A DNA stretch of 64,000 bases from Taxillus chinensis (taxonomy: Eukaryota; Streptophyta; Magnoliopsida; Santalales; Loranthaceae): assembly GCA_023512835.1 (NCBI GenBank), contig CM042087.1, positions 48,883,682 to 48,947,681 of the forward strand, in the 5' to 3' direction. Shown in pieces: positions 49,120 to 61,300 of this stretch. Position 1 is the first letter of the stretch, and the number at the start of each line of letters is the position of its first letter. Below the pieces are notes generated by a model. That model was not told where the DNA came from. It worked only from the letters and a program-made list of their open reading frames with translations, and did not search any database. The position numbers and the translations under genes were made by a program.

Positions 49120-50440
49120 CGGCCGGTTGTGGGATAAAGGCTATACCAAGACCTATGACCTCGATTATGATAACACCTTCTATCCTATATCCAAGATTCC
49201 ATTAGTGTGAGTGTTTATTTCCTTGCTGCTCATTATAGACGAACACTTCACCAACTTGAGTGAAGGGTTCTTCCATAGAGATCTAACCGAGGAGGTTTAT
49301 ATGGACCAATCACCTTGTTTTATTATTCAAGGGGAGAATTTGGTATGTCATCTTCACAAGGCTTTTATGGCTTCAAACCGACTCTTTAAGCTTAGTTTGG
49401 CAAGTTTATGATAATGTTATTCGATTTCACCTACAAAAATGTTGTATTGATTATTATGTGTTTAGTTTCTCCTCATCTACGGGATGTATTATATTGATTG
49501 TATGTGTTGATGATGTTATTGTTAAAAGTGGTGATAATGAAGGTATTTGGAGCTTCAAAAGCTTTCTATCGACAAAGTTTTGTACTAGGGATCTGGGTCG
49601 GTTGTGTTATTTCCGGCGGATAAAGGTGGCTTAATATGGTCAATCTATCTCCATGCCATAGTGGAAATATGTTCTTGATATACTTAATGTGGTAGAATAC
49701 TTGGGAGCAAAACCTATTAATTCTCCTATAAATTTGAATGTTAAGTTTGATTTTGAACATGCTAAGTCGCTATATTACCTTCTTCAATGTTGGAAACTGG
49801 TGGAAAAATTAAATTATTTGACCATTACTAGAACATATGTTTCTTTTGTTATAAGTATAGTAAATCGGTTTATGTGCTCCACATACTACTCACTAAAATG
49901 TAACCTTATCGATTGTTGACTACTTGGAGGGGGCTATTGGACGTGGTCTTCTATTCACGATTTGAGATCATTTGGATGTATATGACTATTCTGATTCTTA
50001 TTGATTAAGGTGTCCAATTGATAGAAGATCAACCATTGGCTATTGTGTTTTCATTGGTGGAAACCTTGTATCATGGAAATATGAGAAACAATATGTGAGT
50101 TCTAGATCTAGTGCTAAAATTGAGTATAAAACTATGACACATGTAACAAGTGAATTAATGTGGCTAAAAATGTTGTTGTTAGAGAGCTTGGTTTACTTTC
50201 CCAAAGCACTTCTATGTTGCATTGTCATAATCAATTTGCTATCGATATTATTTCTAATCCAGTGTCATACGAAGGGACTACACATATTGAAGTCGATTGT
50301 CATTTTATATGAGAGAAGGTGTAGTCACTCAAATTGGAAATAAACTTGCATATTTGTTTATTAAGTCGTTAAGGGGGTCATTGAGTATATTGTTTTTGTA
50401 ACAAGTCGAGACTTTTTGACATGTAGACTCTAACTTAAGA
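49120..50440 (+). pseudogene. Copia pol relic: RT to RNase H (plus strand)
   Basis: GYTKTYDLDYDNTF-like start (about 49139), then FHRDLTEEVYMDQSPCF (about 49273-49323), HLHKAF, VCVDDVIV (about 49500), LGAKPINSPINLNVKFDFEH (about 49700-49760) and SSRSSAKIEYKTMTHV (about 50098-50145). After that comes CHNQFAIDIISNPV-like RNase H (about 50218-50262). Several stops and frame changes make it a decayed copy. Confidence 0.8.
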
Positions 50441-50450
50441 GAGTATCGAA

Positions 50451-51581
50451 AGCAATTCCAATAGACTTTCTATTATTTAAAAATAGAGAGCTAAATGTTA
50501 AAATTTCATTCTAACATACTCTTTACATTTAAAAATTACTATAGTAACTCTTCACAAATGAAAAAATTACTATTTATTATCTCCATAATATTATATTATT
50601 TTATTTATTTTCTCTCAGGAGTGATTATTGGTCAGTTTGATTAGTTTGTATATAATTTTTATATTTTTAATGATAATATATTTGATCAATTTGATAATTG
50701 TCAAAATCGTGAACCAATACTATCAAAATAAAAATTAAATAAACTTATTTTATTTTAAAAATAATTTTTTTCAGTCATTTGATTAAGTTTACTGGTTTTT
50801 TCACCGCTACTCACCACACCTCTCTCTATCTCCCTGCTCACGTGACCGAGTGCAACGATGTCCATGCCAGTCCTCCCCACGCCGCCTCTCTCCACGTCAC
50901 TCTCTCTTCGTTCTCATGCCTGTCCTCTTCACTAGCCACGGCGACAGGAGACGAAGTAGGTAACGTCTGATCTGTCATGGCGAGATCGTTTGGATCTGAT
51001 CTGTCACGGCGATATCCTGTTTGTGCATTTTTTTTTTGACTGGTTATTGGATTTTGGAATTATTGATGGGATCGTTTGAATCGTTTCTGTGTTTGAAATC
51101 GTTTCAGTAATTTATATTTTCGCCCTGCAAATGATTCCATAATCGTTTGGATCGTTTCTGTGTTCGAAATCATTTCAGTAAGTTATAAGTTGGCTCTGCA
51201 AACGATTTCAAAATCTTTTGGATATAAATTACTGGAAAAATCGTTTGAAATTGTTTGCTATAAATTTGCATTCGTTTCTGGAATTTCTGGGATCGTTTTT
51301 GGACTTTGGATATGCCCTGCCATGCCATGGCAAGATCTTGTTTGTGTATTATTATTTTTTTTACTACTTCTGGGATTTTGGAATTGTTTCTGGGATCGTT
51401 TGTGTTTTAACAATTGTTTATGGGATCGTTTGGATACGCTCTTCCTCCCTACAGACGAATGGGTGAGATGCTTGAAGATAACAAATTGTTATTTTAATAA
51501 AAATAACGATAATTTAAATATTAATATTAGGGTATAAGTTTTTTACATGTAAAAGTAATTAAAAAATAGTATTAGAGATGC
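50451..51581. other. Possible DNA-element with imperfect ends
   Basis: The left end GCAATTCCAATAG and the complement of the right end GCATCTCTAATAC are similar over 13 bp. The interior has a GC-richer patch (about 50810-51010) and two imperfect ~75-bp tandem units (51071-51145 and about 51146-51222, TTTGGATCGTTTCTGTGTT core). No transposase and no convincing target duplication. It may be a non-autonomous element that picked up host sequence, or unrelated pieces. Confidence 0.3.
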
Positions 51582-52990
51582 ATATCCTTGTAAGGGTTCT
51601 ATTATGTAATATACTCTTTTCACTCTTATATGACATAAAAGGTAAAATGATTTAGTTTTACTTGCTAATTTGATATCATTGTAAATATATTGTATATTAA
51701 AAAAAGAATAGAACAATCTCTTATTTCTACAAAATTTAATATTATAATTTATATAATTTTAAAATTTAAGAAAAAACATGAAATCATAGAAAAATTATAA
51801 AAAAAATTACATTAGCTTTATTTAAGTAATTTTAAAAACAAATTTAAGAGCAAAATGGATTCATTTTAAACATGATCAAACATAAATTATTTTTTGATTT
51901 ATTAGAAACATTATACACCTTCGCTTTTCTTATGTTTGGTTTCGTATGATTATTTTTTGGTTTAGTATGATTATTTTTTAAAATATAAATTATTTTTAAA
52001 AATTAATAAATTTATATTAGTAATAAATAATTTTTAATTTTTTTTAACTTACTATTAACTAAAATTATGTCTTTAAAAATACTACCATTCCATCAATGTT
52101 TTTTAAAATATTAATTTATTACGTCTATTATATGCATTATAATCAAATAATCAAATAAGAGAAGGAAAAAGGGACGATTAAGTGAAAGGGTAGAAATTTT
52201 CAATAGTAATGGACGATTCTCAAGCTGGGTTGAATCAAACTCTCCAAAGATTTAGAGTAGGAAAAATGTCATCACAAATTTAAAATCTCCGTATGCGGTC
52301 ACATTACAAATATTTTCTAGGCAGTTGGTTGGTGTCGCATAGTTAATGCATTTAAGCAATCAAACGCAATGCGTGGTACGTTAACGTAGTACATGGCCGG
52401 TGTTACACGCCACGAACCCCAACTGGCAACTGCATCTGTCATTCTGTCTATTCATTCTTCGGGATAAACTAGAGTTGCCGTTGGGGAGGAGGAGAACGTG
52501 AGAGTGTGGGCGTTGATGGATAAAATTATGGGGGGGGGGGGGACCCATTCAGAGAGTGCATGCGTGGCATTAATCGCCGCCACTCATCTGGAGTGGTTTC
52601 CCGTAGCAGCCCAAGGAAAAGGAACATGCTGGTGTGGTGGTGATATCTCACGTTGGCGTAGAATTATGTGTTTTTGGCCCCGCTAATCACAAGTATTGAG
52701 TCTGTTGTCCATATTTGACTCAACCCTCACTTTGTCTGTCCTGCATATATATTAGTCTGCCCTGCATATTTGGTTATGAAAGGTGGCGGAAGCCTAAAAT
52801 ATGAAAAAGAAATTGATCAAAACAATATAGTTATTATGGCTAATGATTAGTCAAATTTAAAAACAAATTTGAGTAACCCAATAGTAGTGCTTTGATAAAA
52901 TTACTGAAAAGAAAGTTTTATTTTTTTTTATCAGCACCGATACCAATAATTTTACAATGAATTTCTACCACTTGTTTTTGGTATGTAATG
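51582..52990. other. AT-rich spacer
   Basis: No gene recognised. A 13-base G tract is at 52530-52542. The short frame at 52498-52686 spans that tract and has no recognisable domain. Confidence 0.4.
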
Positions 52991-52999
52991 GGTAAAAGG

Positions 53000-53313
53000 G
53001 AGCCGAAGTTCGCTGCAGCTATCAAAAAGAGCCGCACCGTGCGGCTCTTCAATTTTTGGTTATGCGTTTGTGGTTTGTTTTAAAAATCGACCGTTAGATT
53101 ATATATTCATATAGTGTATAGCATAACCGTTACATTTGTTCTAATTACATTTGTGCAAAATTTAACTGTTAGATCACTATGAAATTTTACGGTTATGCTA
53201 TACACTATATGAATATATAATCTAACGATTGATTTTTAAAACAAACCACAAACACGTAACCAGAAATTGAAGAGCGTGCGGCTCTTTTTGATAGCCGCAG
53301 CGAACTTCGGCTC
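53000..53313. mobile_element. Mutator-type MITE (314 bp, long terminal inverted repeats)
   Basis: Starts GAGCCGAAGTTCGCTGC and ends with the complement GCAGCGAACTTCGGCTC. Inverted similarity extends about 130 bp from each end, so it can fold almost entirely into a hairpin. Flanked by a perfect 9-bp direct repeat GGTAAAAGG (52991-52999 and 53314-53322), which is diagnostic for Mutator-like elements. Near the left end is a nested small palindrome (GAGCCGCACCGTGCGGCTC). No coding capacity. Confidence 0.93.
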
Positions 53314-53322
53314 GGTAAAAGG

Positions 53323-53819
53323 TGGTCAGGGCGAAACCAAAAAGTCATTTCACCCCCCTGAAGGTGGTGGACTGGTGGTGATATATTTTCCTATAGAAAA
53401 TTCATCAAAAACACAAACAGGATTTCGTTAGTTCATATTCGGATATTCCAAGGGACACCATAAAGGAAAATTAATTAATAATGACCATCATATGATCATC
53501 ATGCATGGTAATGTCTACAAATAAAGTCTTTCTAATGGGCCAAAAATTTCACAAGACTTTTGGTGTTGATTCACATTTTCAGCTTTCATAATCATTAATT
53601 CTTCAAAGCACCTCAAATCAATGGTTAGTGTTATTATTATTATACTTTTTTAAATGAGATCAACCCAGGTCAACAACATCAATCCAATACGGATAAAGAT
53701 GGCAAGAAGACTTTCAGTGCCAACTTTGTATCTCAGTCCGCATGACTAGAGAGCAAATCCTCGTTCATTCCAAGATCATATAGTAGTTGACCTTGGTCAA
53801 GATAGAGCAATGTCTACAA
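53323..53819. other. Spacer
   Basis: Nothing recognised between the MITE and the LINE relic. Confidence 0.4.
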
Positions 53820-54130
53820 TAGATGGTGGCTTGCCAGATATTTCTCCCACAGTTACACACTTGTTATTGCCCTTAGGAGTGTTTTGAAATGCATGGAAAA
53901 GATCCTTATAAGGTTTCTTTGGATGGAAAGAATATATGATTTTAAATATGTTTTGGTCGCATAGGAAAAGGTATAATGGAAAATTGGGAGGTGAGGGGGC
54001 TTCAAATTAAAGATTTAAAGAAGTTTTAACATTTTTTTTCACTCTGTATACGTGAGGGTAGCCATAGCATGAGACTTGTGTTAAAAATACCTCGTGTGGT
54101 CTAAACATTGTTGGAGAGATTTTTGAATGC
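53820..54130 (+). pseudogene. LINE reverse transcriptase C-terminal relic
   Basis: Frame-shifting translation gives KILIRFLW (about 53896-53920), VLVA.EKV (about 53950-53975) and GGxGAS.LKI (about 53990-54012), matching the K...FLWG...h.VaW..vc.PK..GGLGi segment of plant LINEs. Short and decayed. Confidence 0.45.
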
Positions 54131-55005
54131 TAAATAAAATTGCCTTCCTAATGTGGAAAGTTTTCTATTAGACTAGGAAAACCTACTAGAAAGTTGATAG
54201 GATTTATTGCTACCTACATATGGAAAGATAATAGTTTATTTAACATTGAATTTTCTCTTGACAAGCATGGTGAGTCTTAATTCACAAATGTTTGCACTAA
54301 GCCTTTTTAGCTTAAATAAAATAGGTTTTATTGTGTTGGTCAAATAATGAAAATGAATAATTTTGTTTTATACATTTACTATTCCTTCGGAATTGTATGG
54401 ACAAGTTGGCTGGGAGAATAAAATCTTTTAAAATAACTTTAAATGGTTTTATTTGGTATAATGACACTGTGACTAAAGCTTTTTTGATGCAAACTAAATC
54501 CAAACTACCTTCGATTGATTTCGCATTGGATGTAAAGTGTAAACCCGCCAGCGGGCCAACCTGCCCAATTTACTTTGTTTATTCTCTGCATTCAATACCT
54601 TGAAATGAGAGGGACCCTTGTTTTCCCTGTCGGCGTTGTCGTCGTCACCACCACTACCTGCTTGTCCACTACCATTCGCCATGCACGAAACCTGGTCAGA
54701 CCTTTCCTCACACCTACCCACCCACTCTCTTCTTCTTCTCCTAAGAACCATACTAATTCGAAATGGGTCAGCCATCCCTCACACCCTGAAAATCACCCCC
54801 CACCCACTTTTTTTCTTCTTCTTATAATTAAATTTTGCTGCTTTTGTTTTAATCCTTGATTTTCTTTTTGTTTTTTTTGCTGCATGCTTCTTCTTCTTCT
54901 TCTTCTCCTAACCACCAGGTGTGAGATTCCCACTCTACTTAAATTTACGGATGCAGCAGGGTTTCTGAGGCAACGGATTTCGATACCAATTTGTGCAACC
55001 TCGAG
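54131..55005. other. Upstream region of the LRR receptor kinase
   Basis: Holds the presumed promoter and 5' UTR. A (TTC)n-rich stretch ending CTAACCACCAG|GTG at about 54919 looks like an acceptor and could close a 5'-UTR intron; this is inference. Confidence 0.4.
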
Positions 55006-55310
55006 ATGTCTTGTTGGAGGCTTTGGCCATCTGTGATGTTGGTATGTTGCTCTTTGTTGCTCACCCAGGCACAGGGGCAGCAATACAGCGATGAGATTAC
55101 TCACCCAGTTGAAGGTGAGTTTTTGTTTCTCTAGTTGTTTTGTTTTGTTTTGTTCTGTTTTTCTGTTTTCCTTCTACTTTTGTTTTGTTCTGTTTTGTTT
55201 TGTGGCGGCCATTTTACATATTTATTTATTAAAATTATTTTGTCCTTACTTATATTGGAGCAAATTTACTTGAACTAGAGACTGGTGTAGTTCGGATTGT
55301 ACATTGTTTT

Positions 55311-55353
<43 letters not shown>

Positions 55354-58300
55354 GGGGGTCGTGGACCCTTGGTGTGTAAATCCTTCCTTCAATAATATTT
55401 TTACCCTCTTCTAAAAAAGAAAAGAAAAGAAAAGAAAAGAAAACTAGAAGAAAACTTTGTGAGTGAAATGATGAATCCGATTACGGTAACTATGAGAAAA
55501 AATTGGTTAGTGAATTTCTTGTTGTTCACGTCAATGAATTGAGAGCTGACACCGCAACCGGATGTTTTGTTTTGATGTGCAGTGATAGCATTGAAAACCA
55601 TCAGGAAAAGTTTGGACGACTCCATCTTAAAGAATCTGAGTAACTGGGGTCATGGAGATCCGTGTACATCAAATTGGACAGGGGTTTTGTGTTACAACTC
55701 CACAATGAAGGACGGCTATCTACATGTTGAAGAACTGTATGATTTAGTATTTTGTTTGGCCTTCCCTTCTTTATATGGCTTTTTTTTTTTTGTAATCAGA
55801 AGAAATGAAATTTATTGAAGCCACCCAAAATTTCAAGACTACAAAGAGTAGAAAATTAGCCCTGTCGTCCGAACATGAAATATATATTACACCCAACAAC
55901 TCCTCTTTTCACTTGCTGGATGCTGCTCTAAAGATTATTTATGGTGCACATACATGACATTACTTTGTTGATTTTGGACTTTTTTTTAATCTCTTTCTTT
56001 TATATCTTAATAGTATTTCTCACACAAATGAATCAGCTGTGCTAGTAATAAAACATTTAGTTTCCAAATGTTTCTCCGAGTAATCAAAGATGCAACATGA
56101 CTGCAAGGCACAGAATCGAAATTGTGCTACAATATGACAAATGATAGCCATTTGGAAGGCAGGAGATATCAAGATTACTGTTTTTAATCTTGGTTTTCTT
56201 CTAAATATGAATAATTGATAATGGCTAACCTTCAGGTTCACTTGGTCACGCATTATTAGAGAGCAAGAGATATCAAGATTACTGTACCTGTTTAATTCTC
56301 TTTCCTGGTAGTTGTACTTCATGCCCGAATTAATTCACAACTATAACAAATCAACGAATTTAAACAAAAAAAGGCCTGCATATAAGTGCCGTGGAGTTCA
56401 GATAGAAAATGGATCAATGCACGCAATGTAAATATTGTGACACTGGTAATGTTTACTTTCCACAAAGAGGCTGAAGATATTAACTATATCTAACATATCT
56501 TGGCAGGCAACTCCTGGGTATGAAGCTTTCTGGAAATTTATCACCGGGGCTAGGCCATTTAACACATATGAGAAGACTGTGAGTCTGTGAGCCTTTTGAT
56601 AATACTTGAAGCTATTGTTAAAATTATTAATAAATGCATCTTTCTGTCAACCTATCACTGTGGTCTTTCCTTTTTCCATTTATATAACGTTCTGGTGTTG
56701 TATTATTAAAGGAATTTTATGTGGAACAATATAAGTGGAAGCATTCCAAAGGAGATAGGAAATATTACATCACTGGAACTGTTGTAAGTTCGGCTTGTTT
56801 TGTGCACTTCTATAATCTATTTGAAGCAGATGATCTCATTGATGTGTCTTCTTGTATGTTTTACATGGGTTTGTCTGCTTTTCAGGCTCTTAAATGGAAA
56901 CCAAATAACTGGTTCCTTGCCTGAAGAGATTGGTTATCTTCCACACTTGGACCGAATACAAATTGACCAGAACCAAATATCTGGACAACTTCCGAGCTCC
57001 TTTGCAAACCTAAACAAAACAAAGCACTTGTGAGAGCACTCTTTTCCCGTCATTTATCATAATTATTATTTATTCATTCAAGTGTTTTCTTCTTATATTC
57101 ATGGTATTATGCTCCCATATGTGCAGTCACATGAATAACAATTCAATTAGTGGCCCAATTCCACCTGAGCTATCCAGATTGCCAAATCTTGTTCATCTGT
57201 AAGTTGGCAAGCATGACATGTTTTCAATGTTTCATTTTGATATGTTGTCTGGGAGATTTGTCATTGGATTTCTTTCAAGTTTTCATATCTTCGCTCTCCA
57301 CTTGTATTTGTACTGACTTGTTGATAAAATTATTATTTGCAGCTTACTTGACAATAACAACTTGTCTGGGTCTCTTCCATCTGAGTTGTCCAAGTTGCCA
57401 AATTTGCTCATATTGTATGTTCACTTTCCTCAATAAGTTCGTGGTTATTTAGTTCTATTTTTCACTTGGAATTGATAGGCAGCTAATTATGTTGGAAGTT
57501 TTTTTCAATTTAGACAAGCGTTGCTTGAACATTACCATCTACTGTGACACTGTAAACTATGGTGAAGGTTGGTATTGGTCGGGTCTCTCAGTGCATGTGT
57601 TTGTGCTCATGCGTGTGAGAGAGATACAGAGAGAGACCTTTTTCATTTTTATTTACTCCAATATTTGTTGAAATCTCCTTACAATTCCAATTAAAAGAAA
57701 TATCTGGTTGCTGCATAGTTGAGAATTTGTAGATGCGAGGAACATTATCGAGAATATGTTACTTGGCTTGTCAAAATAAAATCAAGTGTATGTAGTTTGG
57801 AAGGCATTGGGAACAGGGGCAAATCATGTAGTCTATTTTCACAAACTTGTATACCACGACATAGAAACAAGAAGATTCTGTGTGTACATATGCGCTCAGC
57901 ATGAGGTTGTGTATTTTTTGAGTGTCGTGTCTGTGCATGATATAATCATATATATATTCATCTATCTTCAAAATTTCTTTGTTTTAAACTGCTTCTAAGG
58001 CCTGTGCTGTATTTTATAACTTGTATTAACATCAGAAAATTTTTTTATAGGCAGCTTGATAACAACAATTTTGGTGGGAGCGGGATTCCAGCCTCGTATG
58101 GAGACATGTCTAAATTGTTAAAGCTGTAAGTGCATATTATTGTACTATGTCTACCTGTACATTTTAGTTTTATCTAACTGAACTGTTAAATACATAAATC
58201 CCTTATAATGTCGAGTGTAATCAAGAATTTTGACCATTACATAATAAACAAAACATGACGGCATGAGCAGTCCTTGATTGGCTATGAAATGGGACAGATG

Positions 58301-61300
58301 CCTTTGACACTTTATTCATTATCATTCAATACTATAACTCAATCATAAATTTTCATTATATTTTCAGAATTATATATATCGAATTGATTCACTATACTTC
58401 TTGCCATTGAAATCCTATTTATCTTATTTTTGATAAAATAAGGCGTAATAAAATTAAATATAAACTGATAATAGAGTTTTAGATAAATTAAACATTATGA
58501 ATTCTTTTTTAAGATAAACTAGCCAAATTTTCATTGATTATTCATAAATAATATTTTTATATTCACAAATATAAATGAATGAACATGTATTTGTTGAAGG
58601 AAATTTGGTCTCATGGAAGAGTAAGAAAGAGAATATTATGTCGTGATCTAATACTATATCAAAATATAGGGCCATAACAGTTTGCATGTGAGATAATGTG
58701 GATATTTCATCTTTTAAATGAAGTTGGTCTTAAATTTTCAGCACCAGCTAAATTATAGTGTGATAATCAGGTTGCACTTCATATTGCCTTTAATCCTACG
58801 TTTCAAGAAAGAACCAAACATATTGAAATTGATTGTTATTTCGTCCGCGAGAAAATTCAATTTGGATAGATTTCTACTGGATATGTGAAGACTCAAGAAC
58901 AATTAGGGCATATATTAACCAAAACTCTAAATGAGATTTGAATAGTTTATTTTTGTAATAATTTGGACATGATTAATATTTATACTCCAACTTAATGAAG
59001 TGTTACCGTAATTAAAATAATATTATATAATTAGTGAGATATGTTGGGATAAATATAATTAGGTTTGATTTCTTAATATCTATATTACCACAGATAGCTT
59101 TTTCTTTTTGTATATATATGTAGTCATGTATTGTAGGAAGTCATCTCAATGAAATAATAATATTATTTCGTTAGTTTGTATCAATTTTGTTGTAGGTATT
59201 TTCTTTTTTAAGTTTTCATATTTTAGACTTTTCTATTTTGGTTAATTGAAATGTTGATTAAGTTTTTCTATTTCCATGTATGTATATGTATATACGCATG
59301 TATATATTATCTATCATTCATAATAATAATAAAATTATTATTTTTTATTTTTATGTAACTAAATTATTTTTGTACCATAATGTGTGGTTGCTACCTATAT
59401 AATCAACATGGTTACTTTGGTTTGGCTGGTGGATTTTTGTTGCTTTTTTTACCACATAATATTTCTTTTATTATTAGTTGCAAGTTTTTCCATGTAATAT
59501 TCCTATTATTGTTGGTGATTTGTTTCCCCAAATTATCTGTGCAAACATTTCACATCATGAAAAGTACTAATGGGTGTTTTTCAGAAAGTATCGTATTAAA
59601 GTTGGTTATGTTTTTGTTTCATTCTCTTTATTAGGAGTTTGAGGAACTGTAACCTGCATGGACGAATCCCTGACCTCAGTAGGATACCTCATCTTGCTTA
59701 TATGTAAGTTTATGGATAAATATCTGGTTTTCCTTTATGATTAAGTATGTGGAGGTTATCAGGACAAGTTAAAAATGTGAGAAATTACAACATAGTTTAT
59801 TTCTTATGGAAAATGCTAAACAAACATTTGGATAACCAAGATTTTGTCAATTTGTTTCAAAGTTTGCCTCACTAATTTGCTCATTTTATGGTGTTGTTTA
59901 TGATGGTTGTCATCCATATTTCAGAGACCTGAGTTCAAATCAGCTTAATGGATCCATACCACCAGAAAAACTATCGATGGACATTACAACTATGTAAGAT
60001 TTTCTAAGTTGACTATATTTGGCTTATGATTTCTTTCTTTCCATTATTGTTATTTGTAGAATTATTGGTCAAAGATTGTTAGAGATTCTAGAGAGTATAT
60101 TCCTTTCATTTTAGTATTATCTAATAAGAGAATTTGGTATTAATGTGCCACATTTTTCAGTTTTTTTTTTAAAAGATATCGTCTCAATTGATTTCTATTT
60201 TTGGGCTAGTTGTCAACAGCTGGCTCTTATTTATTCTTCTTTTGTATTCTTCATTTGAAGTGTGTTTAAAAAAATAATGATTGAATTACCTGTATTTTTC
60301 ATGGTATCAGAGCAACACCTCTCAAAACCTTAATTTTCTCCATGACCAAAAATGGCATGGCTGCAAAAACACACCTCCTTATCCGAAGTAGTCTCCAACC
60401 TAGGAACTATATATGCTGCCAACAACCATGTAGGATTAGAAAACTCTCCTATTATTGTCATAAGTTAGAGCACTAGTAGTAAATTTCTTATATAAGTCTG
60501 TTTTTCTATATTTACGTAAAAAAAGTTAAAAAGTCATAAAATCATTTACATAATAGATACTTTATATTTAACTTTTTTCATAGGATTTATACAGTGTTTT
60601 TCAATATATTGTGAAATACTATTCACTCCATGTAATTATTAAATTATATATAAAAATTTTCTCCCACCTCTCTTTTTCACGTTTTTTATAATATTTACTT
60701 TTATTCATATTAAATTATAAAAAAATTTATTATTAAATAAAAAAATAATATAAAATATTATTTGAATGATATAAAAAGTGATATAGGAAATCTATTGTGG
60801 TGTATATTTATATAAGGAAGCAAAAAGTAGTTTAAATATGTAAAATTAGGAAAGATGGTTGGAAAGCTATTATTAATGCTCTTATAGACTCAACGTGCAT
60901 AATTATGTATCCATTCTGAAAAGAATGATCCCAAATGTAGGGTATCATCACTGGATTTTGTTCGGAGGAAAATTTGGTAATGATAGTTGGCGATTTTGCT
61001 GGTTTTCAAATAATTAAAACTACTATTTAAAATTGAAACAATTTTGGTTTTTGAAAAACAAGAATCACATGGTGATGTCTTTATTGATTAATTCAATGAA
61101 CATTGAAATTGGAGTTTGGGGAGAATTTTATCCTATATAAAACTGCAAAGGACATTTGGGATGATGTAAGAGAGACAATACACATGTTTTGAAAATATGG
61201 CAGAATTGTTCCAAATTGAAGTCATATTACATGGCCTATGTCAAAGTGATCTCACAGTTACCCAATATTTCAATCCTCTTACTCCTTGTTGGCAACAACT

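Noticed and set aside
54494..55104. Minus-strand frames across the receptor-kinase 5' region
   Set aside because: Arg-rich reading of TTC/TCC-rich 5' UTR; antisense shadow.
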